This document shows, in pieces, positions 25,101-33,939 of a stretch of 64,000 bases of DNA. The position numbers were made by a program, and so were the translations under genes. Each line of letters starts with the position of its first letter. Within the stretch, counting starts at the first letter, position 1. This DNA comes from Protula sp. h YS-2021 (taxonomy: Eukaryota; Annelida; Polychaeta; Sabellida; Serpulidae): NCBI GenBank assembly GCA_949752745.1, contig OX457031.1, positions 44,828,269 to 44,892,268 of the forward strand, given 5' to 3'. The notes under the pieces were generated by a model. It saw only the letters and a program-made list of their open reading frames with translations, was not told the DNA's origin and ran no database searches.

Positions 25101-28100
25101 GTTGCATACGATTACTTAAACGTGGATTCCTATCCAGGGTGGTACTAGGCCAGCGTTTAATTAAAAATCGATAAATGATCGGGTGAGGTATATCCAGACC
25201 CTGGATAGTCTACCCTGACAGGCGTACTTCAAATGCCCTGGTAAACTTCAAAGCGGGGGGTTCGTCAAAAATATGTGGACCCTAATTAATTCTAATTTGC
25301 GTGGGAAAAATGAAAAAGAGGCTATCGACCACCCGAAAAATATCACATTTATCATATTGTCGGGTCATATAATTGCTTCCTGCACCTTTAAAAATAAAAA
25401 TTACAACTTTCTTGCATTATGCTCAATATTACCTATTACCGCCCACCCGAAATATATCACATTTAACATATTTTCGGGTAATACAAATGATTCCTGCACT
25501 TTTAAAGCGAAAATTACAACTTTCTTACATTATCGCCCAATGTTCCCTAATACCTCCCACCCGAAAAATATTATATCTATCATATTTTCGGGTCCTAGAA
25601 TTGTTTCCTGCACTTTTAAAGCGAAAATTACAACTTTCTTGCTTTATCGCCCAATATTCCCTGATATCGCCCACCCGAAAAATATCACATTGATGATATT
25701 TTCGGGTCATAGAATTGATCCCTGCACTTTTAAAACGAAAATTACAACTTTCTTGCATTATCGCCCAATGTTCCCTATTATCGCCCACACGAAAAATATC
25801 ATATTTATCATATTTTCGGGTCATAGAATTGATTCCTGCACTTTTAAAGCGAAAATTACAACTTTCTTACATTATCGCCCAATGTTCCCTATTATCGCCT
25901 ACCCGAAAAATATCACATTGATGATATTTTCGGGTCATAGAATTGATCCCTGCACTTTTAAAGCGAAAATTACAACTTTCTTGCATTATCGCCCAATGTT
26001 CCCTATTATCGCCCACACGAAAAATATATTTATCATATTTTCGGGTCATAGAATTGATTCTTGCACTTTTAAAGCGAAAATTACAACTTTCATACATATT
26101 TTCGGGTCAGAGAATTGATTCTTGCACTTTTAAAGCGAAAATTACAACTTTCTTGCATTATCGCCCAATGTTCCCTATTATCGCCCATCCGAAAAATATC
26201 ATATTTATCATATTTTCGGGACATAGAATTGATCCCTGCACTTTTAAAGCGAAAATTACAACTTTCTTGCATTTTCGCCTAATATTCCCTATTATCGCCC
26301 ATTCGAAAAATATCATATTTATCATATTTTCGGGTCATAGAATTGATTCCTGCACTTTTAAAGCGAAAATTACAACTTTCTTGCATTATCGCCCAATTTT
26401 CCCTATTATCGCCCACACGAAAAATATTATATTTATCATATTTTCGGGTCCTAGAATTGTTTCCTTCACTTTTAAAGCGAAAATTACAACTTTCTTGCCT
26501 TATCGCCCAATATTCCCTGTTATCGCCCATCCGAAAAATATCACATTGATCATATTTTCGGGTCACAGAATTGATTCCTGCACTTTAATAGCGAAAATTA
26601 TAACTTTCTTATATTATCGCCCAATGTTCCCTATTATCGCCCACACGAAAAATATTATATTTATCATATTTTCGGGTCTTAGAATTGTTTCCTTCCCTTT
26701 TAAAGCGAAAATTACAACTTTCTTGCAGTATCGCCCAATATCCCCTGTTATCGCCCATCCGAAAAATATCACATTGATCATATTTTCGGGTCACAGAATT
26801 GATTCCTGCACTTTAATAGCGAAAATTATAACTTTCTTGCATTATCGCCCAATATTCCCTATTATCGCCCACACGACAAATATCACATTTATCATATTTT
26901 CGGGTCATAGAATTAATTCCTGCACTTTTAAAGCGAAAATTACAACTTTCTTGCAGTATCGCCCAATATTCCCTATTATCGCCCATCCGAAAAATATCAT
27001 ATTTATCATATTTTCGGGTCACCAAATTGATTCCTGCACTTTTAAAGCGAAAATTACAACTTTCTCACATTATCGCCCAATATTCCCTATTATCGCCCAC
27101 CCGAAAAATATCACATTTATCATATTTTCGGGTCACAGAATTGATCCTTGCACTTTTAAAGCGAAAATTACAACTTTCTTACATTATCGCTCAATTTTCC
27201 CTATTATCGCCCACCCGAAATATATCACATTTATCATATTTTCGGGTCATAGAATTGATCCCTGCACTTTTAAAGCGAAAATTACAACTTTCTTGCATTA
27301 TCGCCCAATATTCCCTATTATCGCCCATCCAAAAAATATCATATTTATCATATTTTCGAGACATAGAATTGATCCCTGCACTTTTAAAGCGAAAATTACA
27401 ACTTTCTTGCATTATCGCCCAATGTTCCCTATTATCGCCCATCCGAAAAATATCATATTTAACATATTTTCGGCACATAGAATTGTTTCCTGCACTTTTA
27501 ACGCGAAAATTACAACTTTCTTGCTTTATCGCCCAATATTCCGTGTTATCGCCCACCCGAAACATATCACATTGATCATATTTTCGGGTCATAGAATTGA
27601 TTCCTGCACTTTTAAAGCGAAAATTACAATTTCTTACATTATCGCCCAATATTCCCTATTATCGCCCACCCGAAAAATATCACATTTATCATATTTTCGG
27701 GTCACAGAATTGATTCCTGCACTTTTAAAGCGAAAATTACAATTTTCTTACATTATCGCCCAATATTCCCTATTATCGCCCACCCGAAAAATATCACATT
27801 TATCATATTTTCGGGTCATAGAATTGATTCCTGCACTTTTAAAGCGAAAATTGCAATTTTCTTGCATTATCGCCCAACGTTCCCTTTTATCGCCCACCCG
27901 AAAAATATTATATTCATCATATTTTCGGGACATAGAATTGATCCCTGCACTTTTAAAGCGAAAATTGCAACTTTCTTGCATTATCGCCCAATATTCCCTA
28001 TTATCGCCCATCCGAAAAATATCATATTTATCATATTTTTGGGTCATAGAATTGATTCCTGCACTTTTAAAGCGAAAATTACAATTTCCTTACATTATCG

Positions 28101-31100
28101 CCCAATGTTCCCTATTATCGCCCACCCGAAAAATATTATGTTTATCATATTTTCGGGTCCTAGATTTGTTTCCTGCACTTTTAAAGCGAAAATTACAACT
28201 TTCTTGCTTTATCGCCCAATATTCCCTGTTATCGCCCACCCGAAAAATATCATATTTATCATATTTTCGGGTCACAGAATTGATTCCTGCACTTTTAAAG
28301 CGAAAATTACAACTTTCTTGCTTTATCGCCCAATGTTCCCTATTATCGCCCACTTGAAAATATCACAGAAATGACCCACTGACAACAAAATTACTGAAAA
28401 GTCCAACCAGAAGTACTTGCATGTAACATTTTGTGCCCCTGTGCAAATTGAAACTTTGCTTTTTTAAGAAGAAAAATGGAAATTTCCAATTTTTTAAAAG
28501 CTGCAAACTTCGAAGCTCAGTAGATTCAAAAATAAGGCGAAATTCAAAAATCGAAAAAAGTACTTTTTTCACCCCTTAGTTCTAGTTTCTTCATAACAAA
28601 TTTCGGAATCTTCCGATGAAAAATGAGGGACTAGATAGATTTTTTCGTATTTTGCCCAAATTGGCAATAAAATCGCCAAAAGTGGTTTAAACCCAAAAAT
28701 AAGAGAAATTCCTAATGCAGTAGAAGGTTAAAAACTCGCGTTTAAAATTTGGTACCAATCGGATAAAAATAAAAAAGATATTCCACTTTAACTACTTTGT
28801 TAAGAAAAAAAATTGGAAATTTGCCAATTTTTAGAAGTTGCAAACTTTGAAGCTCAGTAGATTCAAAAATAAGGCGAAATTCAAAAATCGAAAAAAGTAC
28901 TTTTTTCACTCCTTAGTTCTGTTTCTTCATAAAAAATTTCGGAATCTTCCGATGAAAAATGAGGGACTAGATAGGTTTTTTCGTATTTTGCCCAAATTGG
29001 CAATAAAATCGCCAAAAGTGGTTTAAACCCAAAAATAAGAGAAATTCCTAATGCAGTAGAAGGTTAAAAACTCGTGTTAAAAATTTGGTACGAATCGGAT
29101 AAAAAATAAAAAAGATATTCCACTTTAACTACTTTGTTAAGAAAAAAAAAATTGGAAATTTGCCAATTTTTACAAGTTGCAAACTTTGAAGCTCAGTAGA
29201 TTCAAAAATAAGGCGAAATTCAAAAATCGAAAAAAGTACTTTTTTTACCCCTTAGTCCTAGTTTCTTCATAAAAAATTTCGGAATCTTCCGATGAAAAAT
29301 GAGGGACTAGATAGATTTTTTCGTATTTTGCCCAAATTGGCAATAAAATCGCCAAAAATGGTTTAAACCAAAAAATAAAAAATTTCCTAATGCAGTAAAG
29401 GGTTAGGAACTCGTGTTTAAAATTTGGTAAGAATCGGATAAAAAATAAAAAAGTTATTCAATTTTTAACGGTCGCGGGACGGACAGACGGACGGACGGAC
29501 GGACGGACGGACAGACGGACGGACGGACGACACTTGCCCCCATCTGTATAGCCCTGTTGGCTGAAAAGCCAACTGGGCTAAAAATGAAAATTTAATCCAT
29601 ATTCGGTTCTTCAAAATGTCGGCAGTTCAGTACTGAACAGAATACCGACATTTCTATTTAAAAAATGGTGCTTTTTTTATTTCTAAAGCAAAAAAAAAAA
29701 AAAAAAAAAAAGAAGAATTGTTTCTGTAGTTGATACTATAAAAAAGTATATACCAGCCAGGTAGGCAGGAAAGGCTACTACCATTTCTTTAAATTTCAAG
29801 ATTTTAAGACCATTTTTCTTAAGATCGACAAGATTGAAGTAAAAATTATTTTTTTGTCGGATCACCAAAAAAGTAACAGCCAGGTATATAGTAATACTTG
29901 CTACCTTCACTTAAAATTTCAAGACAGTAATGCTATTTTCCTTGATTTATTTAAAATTTTACTGCAAACGTTTTGGTGAAGGGGAGGGGGAGTTCGCCAA
30001 AATTTTTTACCAATTCTTGAGCCAATCAACAAAAAAGTAACCGCCAGGTAGATAGTAACGCTTGCTATGTTTACTTAAAATTTTAAGAAAAAGGTATTTT
30101 TTCCGGTAGTTTTAAGATTTTGTTGAAAATTGTTTGGTTTTTCGCCAAAATTTGTGCCAATTTTAGGCCAATCACTAAAAAAAGTAATAGCCATGTAGGT
30201 ACTAACGCCTGCTACCTTCATCTAAAACTTCAAGACAGTAATTCTATTTTCCAAGAGCAAGTTAAGATTTAACAAAAAAAAGTTTTCCCCAATATTTCCG
30301 CCAATTTGTGATGAATCGCCCAAACAAGTAACAGATAGGTGGACACCTAAGCACCCCACTTTCTACTAAACTTGCAGAATGTTTCCATAGGAGATATATT
30401 TTACAGAAAATTGTTTTTGGTCAATATTTCCGCCAATTTCTGGCAAATTGCCAAACAAAGTAATAACCACTTAGGTAGTAATGTGTGCTACTTTAAATTA
30501 CAAGGAAATGAAGTTATTTTCCTGGAGTTTAAGATTTTATTGAACATTTGTTGGTTTTTCGCAAAAATTTACGCCGATTTTTTGGACGAATCACCAAAAA
30601 AGTAATAGCCAGATAGGTAAAATTCCCTGCTACCATTACTTAAAATCGCGCGACAGTAAGACTATTTTCCTGGAGATAGTTAAGATTTTAAGGATTTACT
30701 TTTTAGTTTTTCGCCTATTTCCGCCTATTTTTTGGCAATCGCCAAGAATTGTACCAGCCAGGTAGGTAGGAAGGCCTGCAACCTCTTCTTATAATTTCAA
30801 GACTTTAAGACTATTTTCCTGGAGATCGTCAAGATATTACTGAAAGTTATTAGGTTTTTCGCCAAAATTTCCGCCAATTTTCTGACCAATCTGACCAATT
30901 GGTATATAGTAATGCTTGCTACCTTACTTTCAAGACAGTAATACTAGTTTCCTTGAGTTATTTAAGATTTTACAGAAAACGTTTTGTTTTTCGCCAAAAT
31001 TTTCACCAATTTTGGCCAATCACCAAATAAAAAGTAACAACCAGGTGGATGGTAACGCTTGCTACTCTCACTTACAATTTCACGACAGTAAAACTATTTT

Positions 31101-32777
31101 CCTGAAATTCATTAAGATTTTACTGATTTTTTTTTGTTTTTCGCCAAACATTTCGCCAATTTTTTTGGCCAATCATCAAAAAAAGTTACAGTCAGGACAG
31201 ATATTTTTAGTCCCTTTTGATTTCTCATTGCTTTCTGTATAATTAAAACCTGGGAAATTCGGACACCTCCCTATTCGGGACACCGGACAACATTTGGCAG
31301 TCCCAACTGTAGGTTTTACTGTTTAAATGCCCCGTGTAATTCGGATAAGTTAATTACATAATCTCTGTGGCTTGTTTACAGTCTGCCTCTGATAATGTCA
31401 ATAAGAATGTGCCGCAACAAACATGACTGCTTTTGTTTGCAAACGTCTTAATCGCGGAACGCCACGTCCACAAACGGGGTTATATACGGGCTTATATTGT
31501 ATCTATAAATTAAAAGGAAAATTCGTTGAATAAAAGCTAACTGACTGCTAAATGACTGCTGATAAAACTAGAGCAGTGTGCATAGCCCACATATTCCCCA
31601 CAGGCCTCCCATCAGTTAAACACGGCCATCAATAGTCGATCAAGAGCTGAAATTTTCCAAGTCCAGGTGGTCCATTTTCCTTGGACGAACCTGGCCCATT
31701 TACAATACCGATCTGTGTTTGATCCCATAGAAGCTACATACCAAGTTTCTTTAAAATCCTTGCAGCAGTTTTTAAGTTATCGTGTTAACAAGCTCACACA
31801 ATAGTCAATCAAGAGCTGAAATTTGCTAAGCCCAGCTGGTCCATTTTCCTTGGACGAACCTGGCCCATTTACAATACCGATCTGTGTTTGTTCCCATAGA
31901 AGCTACATACCATGTTTCATTCAAATCCTTGCAGCAGGTTTTAAGTTATCGTGTTAACAAGCTCTTGATGACAGACCGACCGACAGACCGACAGACACGG
32001 GCTCGATCGCATATATTCCCTGTGGGGAATAAATCACCCCAGCGGGTCACTAATAAAGGAGTGGGTGTTTTTACCTGAGGTAGATAAAGGGGTGGGTGTT
32101 TTTTGGCAGGTAGGCGGCATAGATGAGCTCCATGGCCTTGCGCAGAGCAGTCGAGTCCACCAAACGATCTAAAACAGTCACGTGAGTGGCGTAAAAAAAC
32201 ATAGTGCCAACAGGCACCCCGAAACAGTTAATCCGCGTCACGTGACGGAAGCTGGGCGGCTTTCGCTTCATTGTAATGTGATCGACTGGAGCATTTCATC
32301 CTGCTTGATAAAACTGTATCCGCTACATAAACGGAAACAAAACACCAGCGACATTTATGTTGTCATACGAGTCAAGAATAAACTGAATAACACCTCTGGA
32401 TCCAATTCAATGCTAAACTATGCAAATACATCAAGGTTTTATTATTTACAGAAAATAAAACTCAATTAATTTACAAAGTACAGCCACTTGCACGTATAGG
32501 CTTTTCTACCATTCATATATTCAGCTATTAAATGACTGTATCGGCGTCTCCGATGACAAACATCTTATCTTTACAGTCACAAATGAATATCATAACTGCA
32601 CTTTGCAAAAATATATGAAAAATTAAGTGACTAAAACAACTAAGGTAAAAACAACTGCACTTACGATTGATAAAAAGGAGAAAGATGGACTTTTTCATGG
32701 AGTAATTGGCGTTGGTGACCCAGCCGTGAACTTGGTACTGCAGCTTGACATCTTCTCCCCTCACTTCCAGCAGTTCT
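13046..32777 (-). CDS. MLH1: DNA mismatch repair protein MLH1, exons 9-19 (3' part of the gene)
   Basis: MLH1 pairs with PMS2, PMS1 or MLH3 to form the MutL heterodimers of nuclear mismatch repair. MutL acts after MutS has found a mispair; MLH1-MLH3 also acts in meiotic crossing over. Eleven minus-strand exons were assembled: 32665-32777, 32075-32168, 20820-20973, 19353-19422, 18636-18721, 18164-18410, 17285-17457, 16763-16927, 15877-15934, 13840-13997 and 13046-13198. They total 1471 bases, join in phase and give 489 residues plus stop. They cover the end of the N-terminal ATPase/transducer region ('[18 protein letters not shown]', '[12 protein letters not shown]'), a short serine-rich linker and the C-terminal dimerisation domain ('[20 protein letters not shown]', '[14 protein letters not shown]'), ending in the invariant FERC. 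In yeast that final cysteine contributes to the metal site of the partner's endonuclease. The start and the ATP-binding motifs are not in the window. The linker is about 40 residues shorter than in human MLH1. No stop or frameshift was found. Confidence 0.97.
13840..13997 (-). CDS. MLH1: MLH1 exon 18 equivalent, extended at its 5' side
   Basis: Acceptor 'tttaaag' before GTTTGCC (completes a split glycine codon); donor ACA|GTAAGT. It encodes '[20 protein letters not shown]', then '[20 protein letters not shown]' and a polar tail. At 158 bp it includes 11 codons that in human MLH1 belong to the end of exon 17, so this intron position differs. Confidence 0.96.
14262..15010 (+). repeat. 18/36-bp minisatellite inside an MLH1 intron
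   Basis: About 40 units of 18 bp of the kind 'ggctacatgtatcacaga', often paired as a 36-bp unit with 'gtgagcaaatgcatcaca'. Because 18 is a multiple of 3, two plus frames and one minus frame stay open for 235-274 codons ([24 protein letters not shown] and HVASVMH repeats). It lies between MLH1 exons 17 and 18 on the other strand. I see no splice or promoter context that makes it a gene. Confidence 0.85.
15030..15608. mobile_element. MITE-like element with ACATTCTTTTGG ends
   Basis: ACATTCTTTTGG at 15030-15041 is matched by its exact inverse CCAAAAGAATGT at 15597-15608, and the next bases (ACC or GCC on the inward side) are also similar. 'ttcttttgga' is repeated inside at 15088 and 15527. The 579-bp interior shows no transposase. 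It sits in the same MLH1 intron as the 36-bp array. Confidence 0.5.
15877..15934 (-). CDS. MLH1: MLH1 exon 17 equivalent (short form)
   Basis: Acceptor 'tttgtgcag' before GAGGGGAAT; donor GAGG|GTGAGT, phase 1. It encodes '[19 protein letters not shown]' and the first base of a glycine codon. Fifty-eight bp against 93 bp for human exon 17; the missing codons are in the next exon. Confidence 0.95.
16090..16560. repeat. Dispersed repeat ending in GACGGAC run and stem-loop
   Basis: Two internal subrepeats of about 180 bp ('acagttt-ggagaa-tc', 'tttcctgaaaa', 'aaaataa-acaacgttgcacac'). After them come 'atatagcccggacacgagg', 'cagacagacggacaagc' and the short inverted repeat ATCCCC..GGGGAT near 16528-16547. 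A related copy is at 33080-33745. It lies in an MLH1 intron. Confidence 0.6.
16763..16927 (-). CDS. MLH1: MLH1 exon 16 equivalent
   Basis: Acceptor 'gttgacag' before GAACCGGCA, donor CAG|GTTGTT. 165 bp, which is the human exon 16 length, phase 0 at both ends. It encodes '[20 protein letters not shown]', then '[20 protein letters not shown]' and IDQ, part of the C-terminal dimerisation domain. Confidence 0.97.
17228..17264. repeat. Poly-A tract
   Basis: A homopolymer run of about 27 A just downstream of MLH1 exon 14/15. Confidence 0.8.
17285..17457 (-). CDS. MLH1: MLH1 fused exon 14+15 equivalent
   Basis: Acceptor 'tggacacag' before AGGTCCGC, donor TCG|GTAGGT. The 173-bp length equals human exons 14 plus 15 (109+64) without the intervening intron. 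It encodes '[20 protein letters not shown]', '[13 protein letters not shown]' and '[18 protein letters not shown]'. Confidence 0.97.
17645..17895. repeat. 25-bp minisatellite
   Basis: About ten copies of 'gcgcggtaatcgtgctattt' plus 'aagat', with small length changes. It lies in an MLH1 intron. Confidence 0.85.
18164..18410 (-). CDS. MLH1: MLH1 linker exon plus exon 13 equivalent
   Basis: Acceptor 'gctatacag' before ACGAAGACA; the upstream alternative 'aaaacag' would put a TGA in frame. Donor AAGG|GTACGT, phase 1. 247 bp encode a serine- and charge-rich linker ('[18 protein letters not shown]') that ends in '[20 protein letters not shown]', the counterpart of human 'RRRIINLTSVLSLQEEI'. Confidence 0.92.
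18636..18721 (-). CDS. MLH1: MLH1 small linker exon (part of human exon 12)
   Basis: Acceptor 'gtgaccggcag' before GGGCTGCG, donor CTG|GTAAGC. It begins with two bases that complete a glycine codon and encodes '[20 protein letters not shown]' followed by AFIHKTPL. This is the conserved 'VRTDS--QKLDAF' motif of the MLH1 linker. Confidence 0.95.
18899..19240. mobile_element. Palindromic AACACC-family MITE in an MLH1 intron
   Basis: The left end is AACACCCTATTATTT at 18899; the right end is the inverse 'attttaaataaaaaggtgtt' finishing at 19240. The sub-ends 'gtatcaagcc-gtaaga' and 'tttgcttgatacattctta' are also inverted. Inside is an 82-bp tandem duplication (about 18998-19162) with two copies of the 18-bp palindrome GTCTATTCCGGAATAGAC. 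Same family as 22328-22818, 24520-24625, 37394-37650 and 53130-53255. Confidence 0.65.
19353..19422 (-). CDS. MLH1: MLH1 small linker exon (start of human exon 12)
   Basis: Acceptor 'tgttttag' before GCGCTTTTA, donor TCTG|GTATGT, phase 1. It encodes '[20 protein letters not shown]' and NQS. The start matches human 'TLLPGLAG' after the glutamine that ends exon 11. Phase agreement with both neighbours supports it despite the 70-bp size. Confidence 0.9.
19545..20215. repeat. 28-bp minisatellite with a CACGTG box in nearly every unit
   Basis: About 24 units of the type 'atcaccacacgtggtaccat' plus 'catcatga', with alternating second halves ('catcatcatga', 'cactcaatatga', 'aacaacatga'). I counted about 21 exact CACGTG hexamers, most followed by GTACC or GTACA. 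The array lies in the MLH1 intron between 19423 and 20819. Any binding role is inference. Confidence 0.9.
20380..20672 (+). repeat. Dispersed repeat with GACCGACAGAC run and 13-bp stem-loop
   Basis: It begins 'actagagcagtgtgcatagc' and contains 'ttttccaagtccagctggtc'. Towards the end come 'gacagaccgacagacc' and a stem ATTCCCCACAGGT / ACCTGTGGGGAAT (20627-20655, loop ACT or shorter). Two partial copies in tandem are at 31565-32040. Confidence 0.75.
20820..20973 (-). CDS. MLH1: MLH1 exon 11 equivalent
   Basis: Acceptor 'taattttag' before TTTGGAGATC, donor CAG|GTCGGT. 154 bp, the human exon 11 length. It encodes '[20 protein letters not shown]' and '[20 protein letters not shown]', then '[11 protein letters not shown]', the end of the transducer subdomain of the N-terminal ATPase region. 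Confidence 0.98.
21228..21530. repeat. Poly-G, 22-bp minisatellite and (TA)n
   Basis: A G run of about 15 (21239-21253). Then five copies of 'caggtacatgtgtatacaaa' plus 'at' (about 21319-21430), and (AT)n at about 21495-21521. All lie in the 11-kb MLH1 intron. Confidence 0.8.
21550..22327 (+). repeat. GATATC-rich dispersed element, copy B
   Basis: It follows the motif order of the copy near 1100-3395, from 'gatatcaagaattcattttt' to 'gttcgaacggcattccat', with a deletion of about 90 bp near its start and scattered substitutions. The palindromic AACACC element at 22328 begins exactly at its end. Confidence 0.8.
22328..22818. mobile_element. Foldback-type MITE with 105-bp inverted arms
   Basis: The left arm from 22328 (AACACCGTATTATCTAAAAT, then 'gaagcaaataagaaatcaaa' and 'ggcaggctattccgaaatag') is repeated inverted in the right arm to about 22818. 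The two arms, about 105 bp each, remain clearly similar. The central 280 bp are AT-rich with no transposase. It is the longest member of the family seen here. Confidence 0.75.
22819..24519. other. Intronic stretch without recognised content
   Basis: Part of the large MLH1 intron. It contains a short poly-G near 22945, A-rich runs near 24220-24255 and 24455-24478, and otherwise nothing I can assign. Confidence 0.4.
24520..24625. mobile_element. Partial copy of the palindromic AACACC family
   Basis: Contains 'ctgaagcaaacaagaaacaa' and 'gtagactattccggaatag' followed by 'actac', and then 'gaatcgaacattgcagaaat', in the same order as in the copies at 22328 and 53130. The ends are degraded. Confidence 0.55.
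24626..25319. other. Intronic stretch without recognised content
   Basis: AT-rich MLH1 intron sequence between the palindromic element and the satellite. A 71-codon open frame at 24831-25046 shows no recognisable similarity. Confidence 0.4.
25320..28375. repeat. 114-bp satellite array, about 27 units
   Basis: The unit reads 'cgcccacccgaaaaatatca', 'catttatcatattttcgggt', 'catagaattgattcctgcac', 'ttttaaagcgaaaattacaa', 'ctttcttgcattatcgccca' and 'atattccctattat'. Each unit holds an inverted repeat, CCCGAAAAATAT and ATATTTTCGGG, separated by about 10 bases, so each monomer can form a hairpin. Units are 85-95% alike by eye; a few are shortened (for example near 26020-26110). The 114-bp length (38 codons) keeps several frames open, including one of 804 codons. 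It lies in the intron between MLH1 exons 10 and 11. Confidence 0.93.
28440..29460. repeat. 338-bp tandem repeat, three copies
   Basis: 'gcaaactt-gaagctcagtag' occurs at about 28503, 28841 and 29179, a spacing of 338. The copies also share 'aaggcgaaattcaaaaatcg', 'gaatcttccgatgaaaaatg' and 'gggactagatag'. The block ends in the GACGGAC run and stem-loop at 29470-29582. Confidence 0.9.
29470..29582. repeat. GGAC run and AGCCCTGTTGGCT stem-loop
   Basis: About 50 bases of (GGAC)n with GGACAGAC variants, then 'gcccccatctgtat' and an inverted repeat AGCCCTGTTGGCT / AGCCAACTGGGCT at about 29548-29580. It appears to be the end of the dispersed repeat that holds the 338-bp units. Confidence 0.75.
29583..29739. 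other. AT-rich spacer with poly-A
   Basis: Contains an A run of about 22 near 29690-29711. Nothing else was recognised. Confidence 0.5.
29740..31230 (+). repeat. 160-bp dispersed tandem repeat, locus 2
   Basis: About nine diverged units with 'tttttcgccaaaatttccgc', 'caattttttggccaatcacc', 'aaaaaagtaacagccaggta', 'gctacctt' and 'ttcaagacagtaa'. The family is shared with 4310-5540 and, inverted, with 42440-43440. Confidence 0.8.
31565..32040 (+). repeat. Dispersed repeat, tandem partial copies
   Basis: Same family as 20380-20672. 'gcatagcccacatattcccc' starts it, a segment of about 190 bp around 'tggtccattttccttggacg' is present twice, and it ends with a 'gaccgaccgacagaccgacag' run and the short stem ATTCCC / GGGAAT. 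It stops 35 bp before MLH1 exon 10. Confidence 0.75.
32075..32168 (-). CDS. MLH1: MLH1 exon 10 equivalent
   Basis: Acceptor 'ctgttttag' before ATCGTTTG, donor CAG|GTAAAA. 94 bp, identical in length to human exon 10. It completes the histidine codon of FINHR and encodes '[20 protein letters not shown]' and '[10 protein letters not shown]'. Confidence 0.98.
32665..32777 (-). CDS. MLH1: MLH1 exon 9 equivalent (first exon found in the window)
   Basis: Acceptor 'gtcatttcag' before AGAACTG, donor AATC|GTAAGT. 113 bp, identical in length to human exon 9. It encodes '[20 protein letters not shown]' and '[17 protein letters not shown]'. The phase demands an upstream exon that ends with two bases of an arginine-type codon; that exon was not found. 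Confidence 0.97.
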
Positions 32778-33079
32778 CTGAAATGACGTCACCAAAAACA
32801 ATTTTGGTTTTGGACATCAGAACACGGGTGCACTAATTCAAGTGTGCCGGGAGGGGTCTGACAGGAGCCTGAGGGTGACCCCCTCCAAAGAAAAATATAT
32901 ATATATAAACAAAAATATCATTACATGCCTAATGTTAAATATTTAGCAAATTTTAACTTCAACCAACAGAATCACACTTTGCATTGAACTGGAAAGAGCG
33001 TTGTTTACAGTAAAAACCTCGTGTACTTCGCGCCAGCAACCTGCAGTAACTCGAGGCAAAATAGAGCCAAGTTTAAAGT
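32778..33079. other. Stretch upstream of MLH1 exon 9
   Basis: Presumed MLH1 intron. A short (AT)n lies near 32900. No further exon was recognised. Confidence 0.4.
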
Positions 33080-33745
33080 GGATGAGACCCGTTATTCGAC
33101 AGTTAGTCTGTTAACAAAGTCAAATGACCACAAAACGTTTTGACGTCATAGGACTTCATGCGTTGCGACTGTATAGGCCAAATACAATATGAACCGTCAA
33201 ACAACCGAGGGTATTAACCTTAAACTTTGAAGCTGATCCGACGTTTCGTCGAGAAACACAATCTTGCCCCTTTACGGGGGAAATATAAGACGTAATAGAC
33301 CTGCAATATGCGCTCTATCCGTGCGTGAGATTTTTCAACAATAACAAAAAAAATCGTTCATTTTGTCATTATTCCATGAATCCATATAAAAACACGATGT
33401 TGTACACCTTCCATACGTGTTTTATCTGTGTGTAAAATTTCAAATTAATCCGATCTATAGTTTTTCAGAGATAGAACCCGGAAACGACGTACCATTATGC
33501 CGACAAAATTACATAAATGCTAAGTATTACCAAGTTTAAAAAATACTGCCATTCTAACAATTGTTTGTTAATCCGAACAAAAATCAGACGCTGCACACCT
33601 TAAATAGGGGTTCTACCCGTGTGTGAAATTTCAAAACAATCCGACCTATAGTTTGGGAGATATAGCCCGGACACGCATGCGGACAGACGGACAAGCTCAT
33701 AACAATATCCTTCCATTGCAGGAGGGGTTGGGGGGAGGGGGTAAT
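33080..33745. repeat. Dispersed repeat, second copy of the 16090-16560 family
   Basis: Subrepeats with 'gcgctctatccgtgcgtgag', 'tgaaatttcaaaacaatccg' and 'gatatagcccggacacgcat', then 'gcggacagacggacaagctc' near 33680 and a G-rich end. Confidence 0.55.
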
Positions 33746-33779
33746 TATCGTGTTAAGAAAATCAAGTGTCTATGACAAA

Positions 33780-33865
33780 CGCAGATACTACATACACACC
33801 CTCACCCCCACACACCCTCGCACACACACAAGTACGAAAACAAACAAACAAACAAACAAACAAAA
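33780..33865. repeat. CA-rich and (CAAA)n microsatellites
   Basis: 'cacacaccctcgcacacac' followed by several copies of CAAA. Confidence 0.7.
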
Positions 33866-33939
33866 TGTTTTCCCTTTAGGGGGAAACATAATTAAACTAA
33901 ATAAAGGCAGTAAGCAGGTCATTTCCACCGAAACCAGCC

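Noticed and set aside
25943..28357. 804-codon open frame (plus), and smaller ones on both strands
   Set aside because: It lies wholly in the 114-bp satellite; 114 is a multiple of three, the frame switches repeat peptide where indels occur, and the opposite strand is open too.
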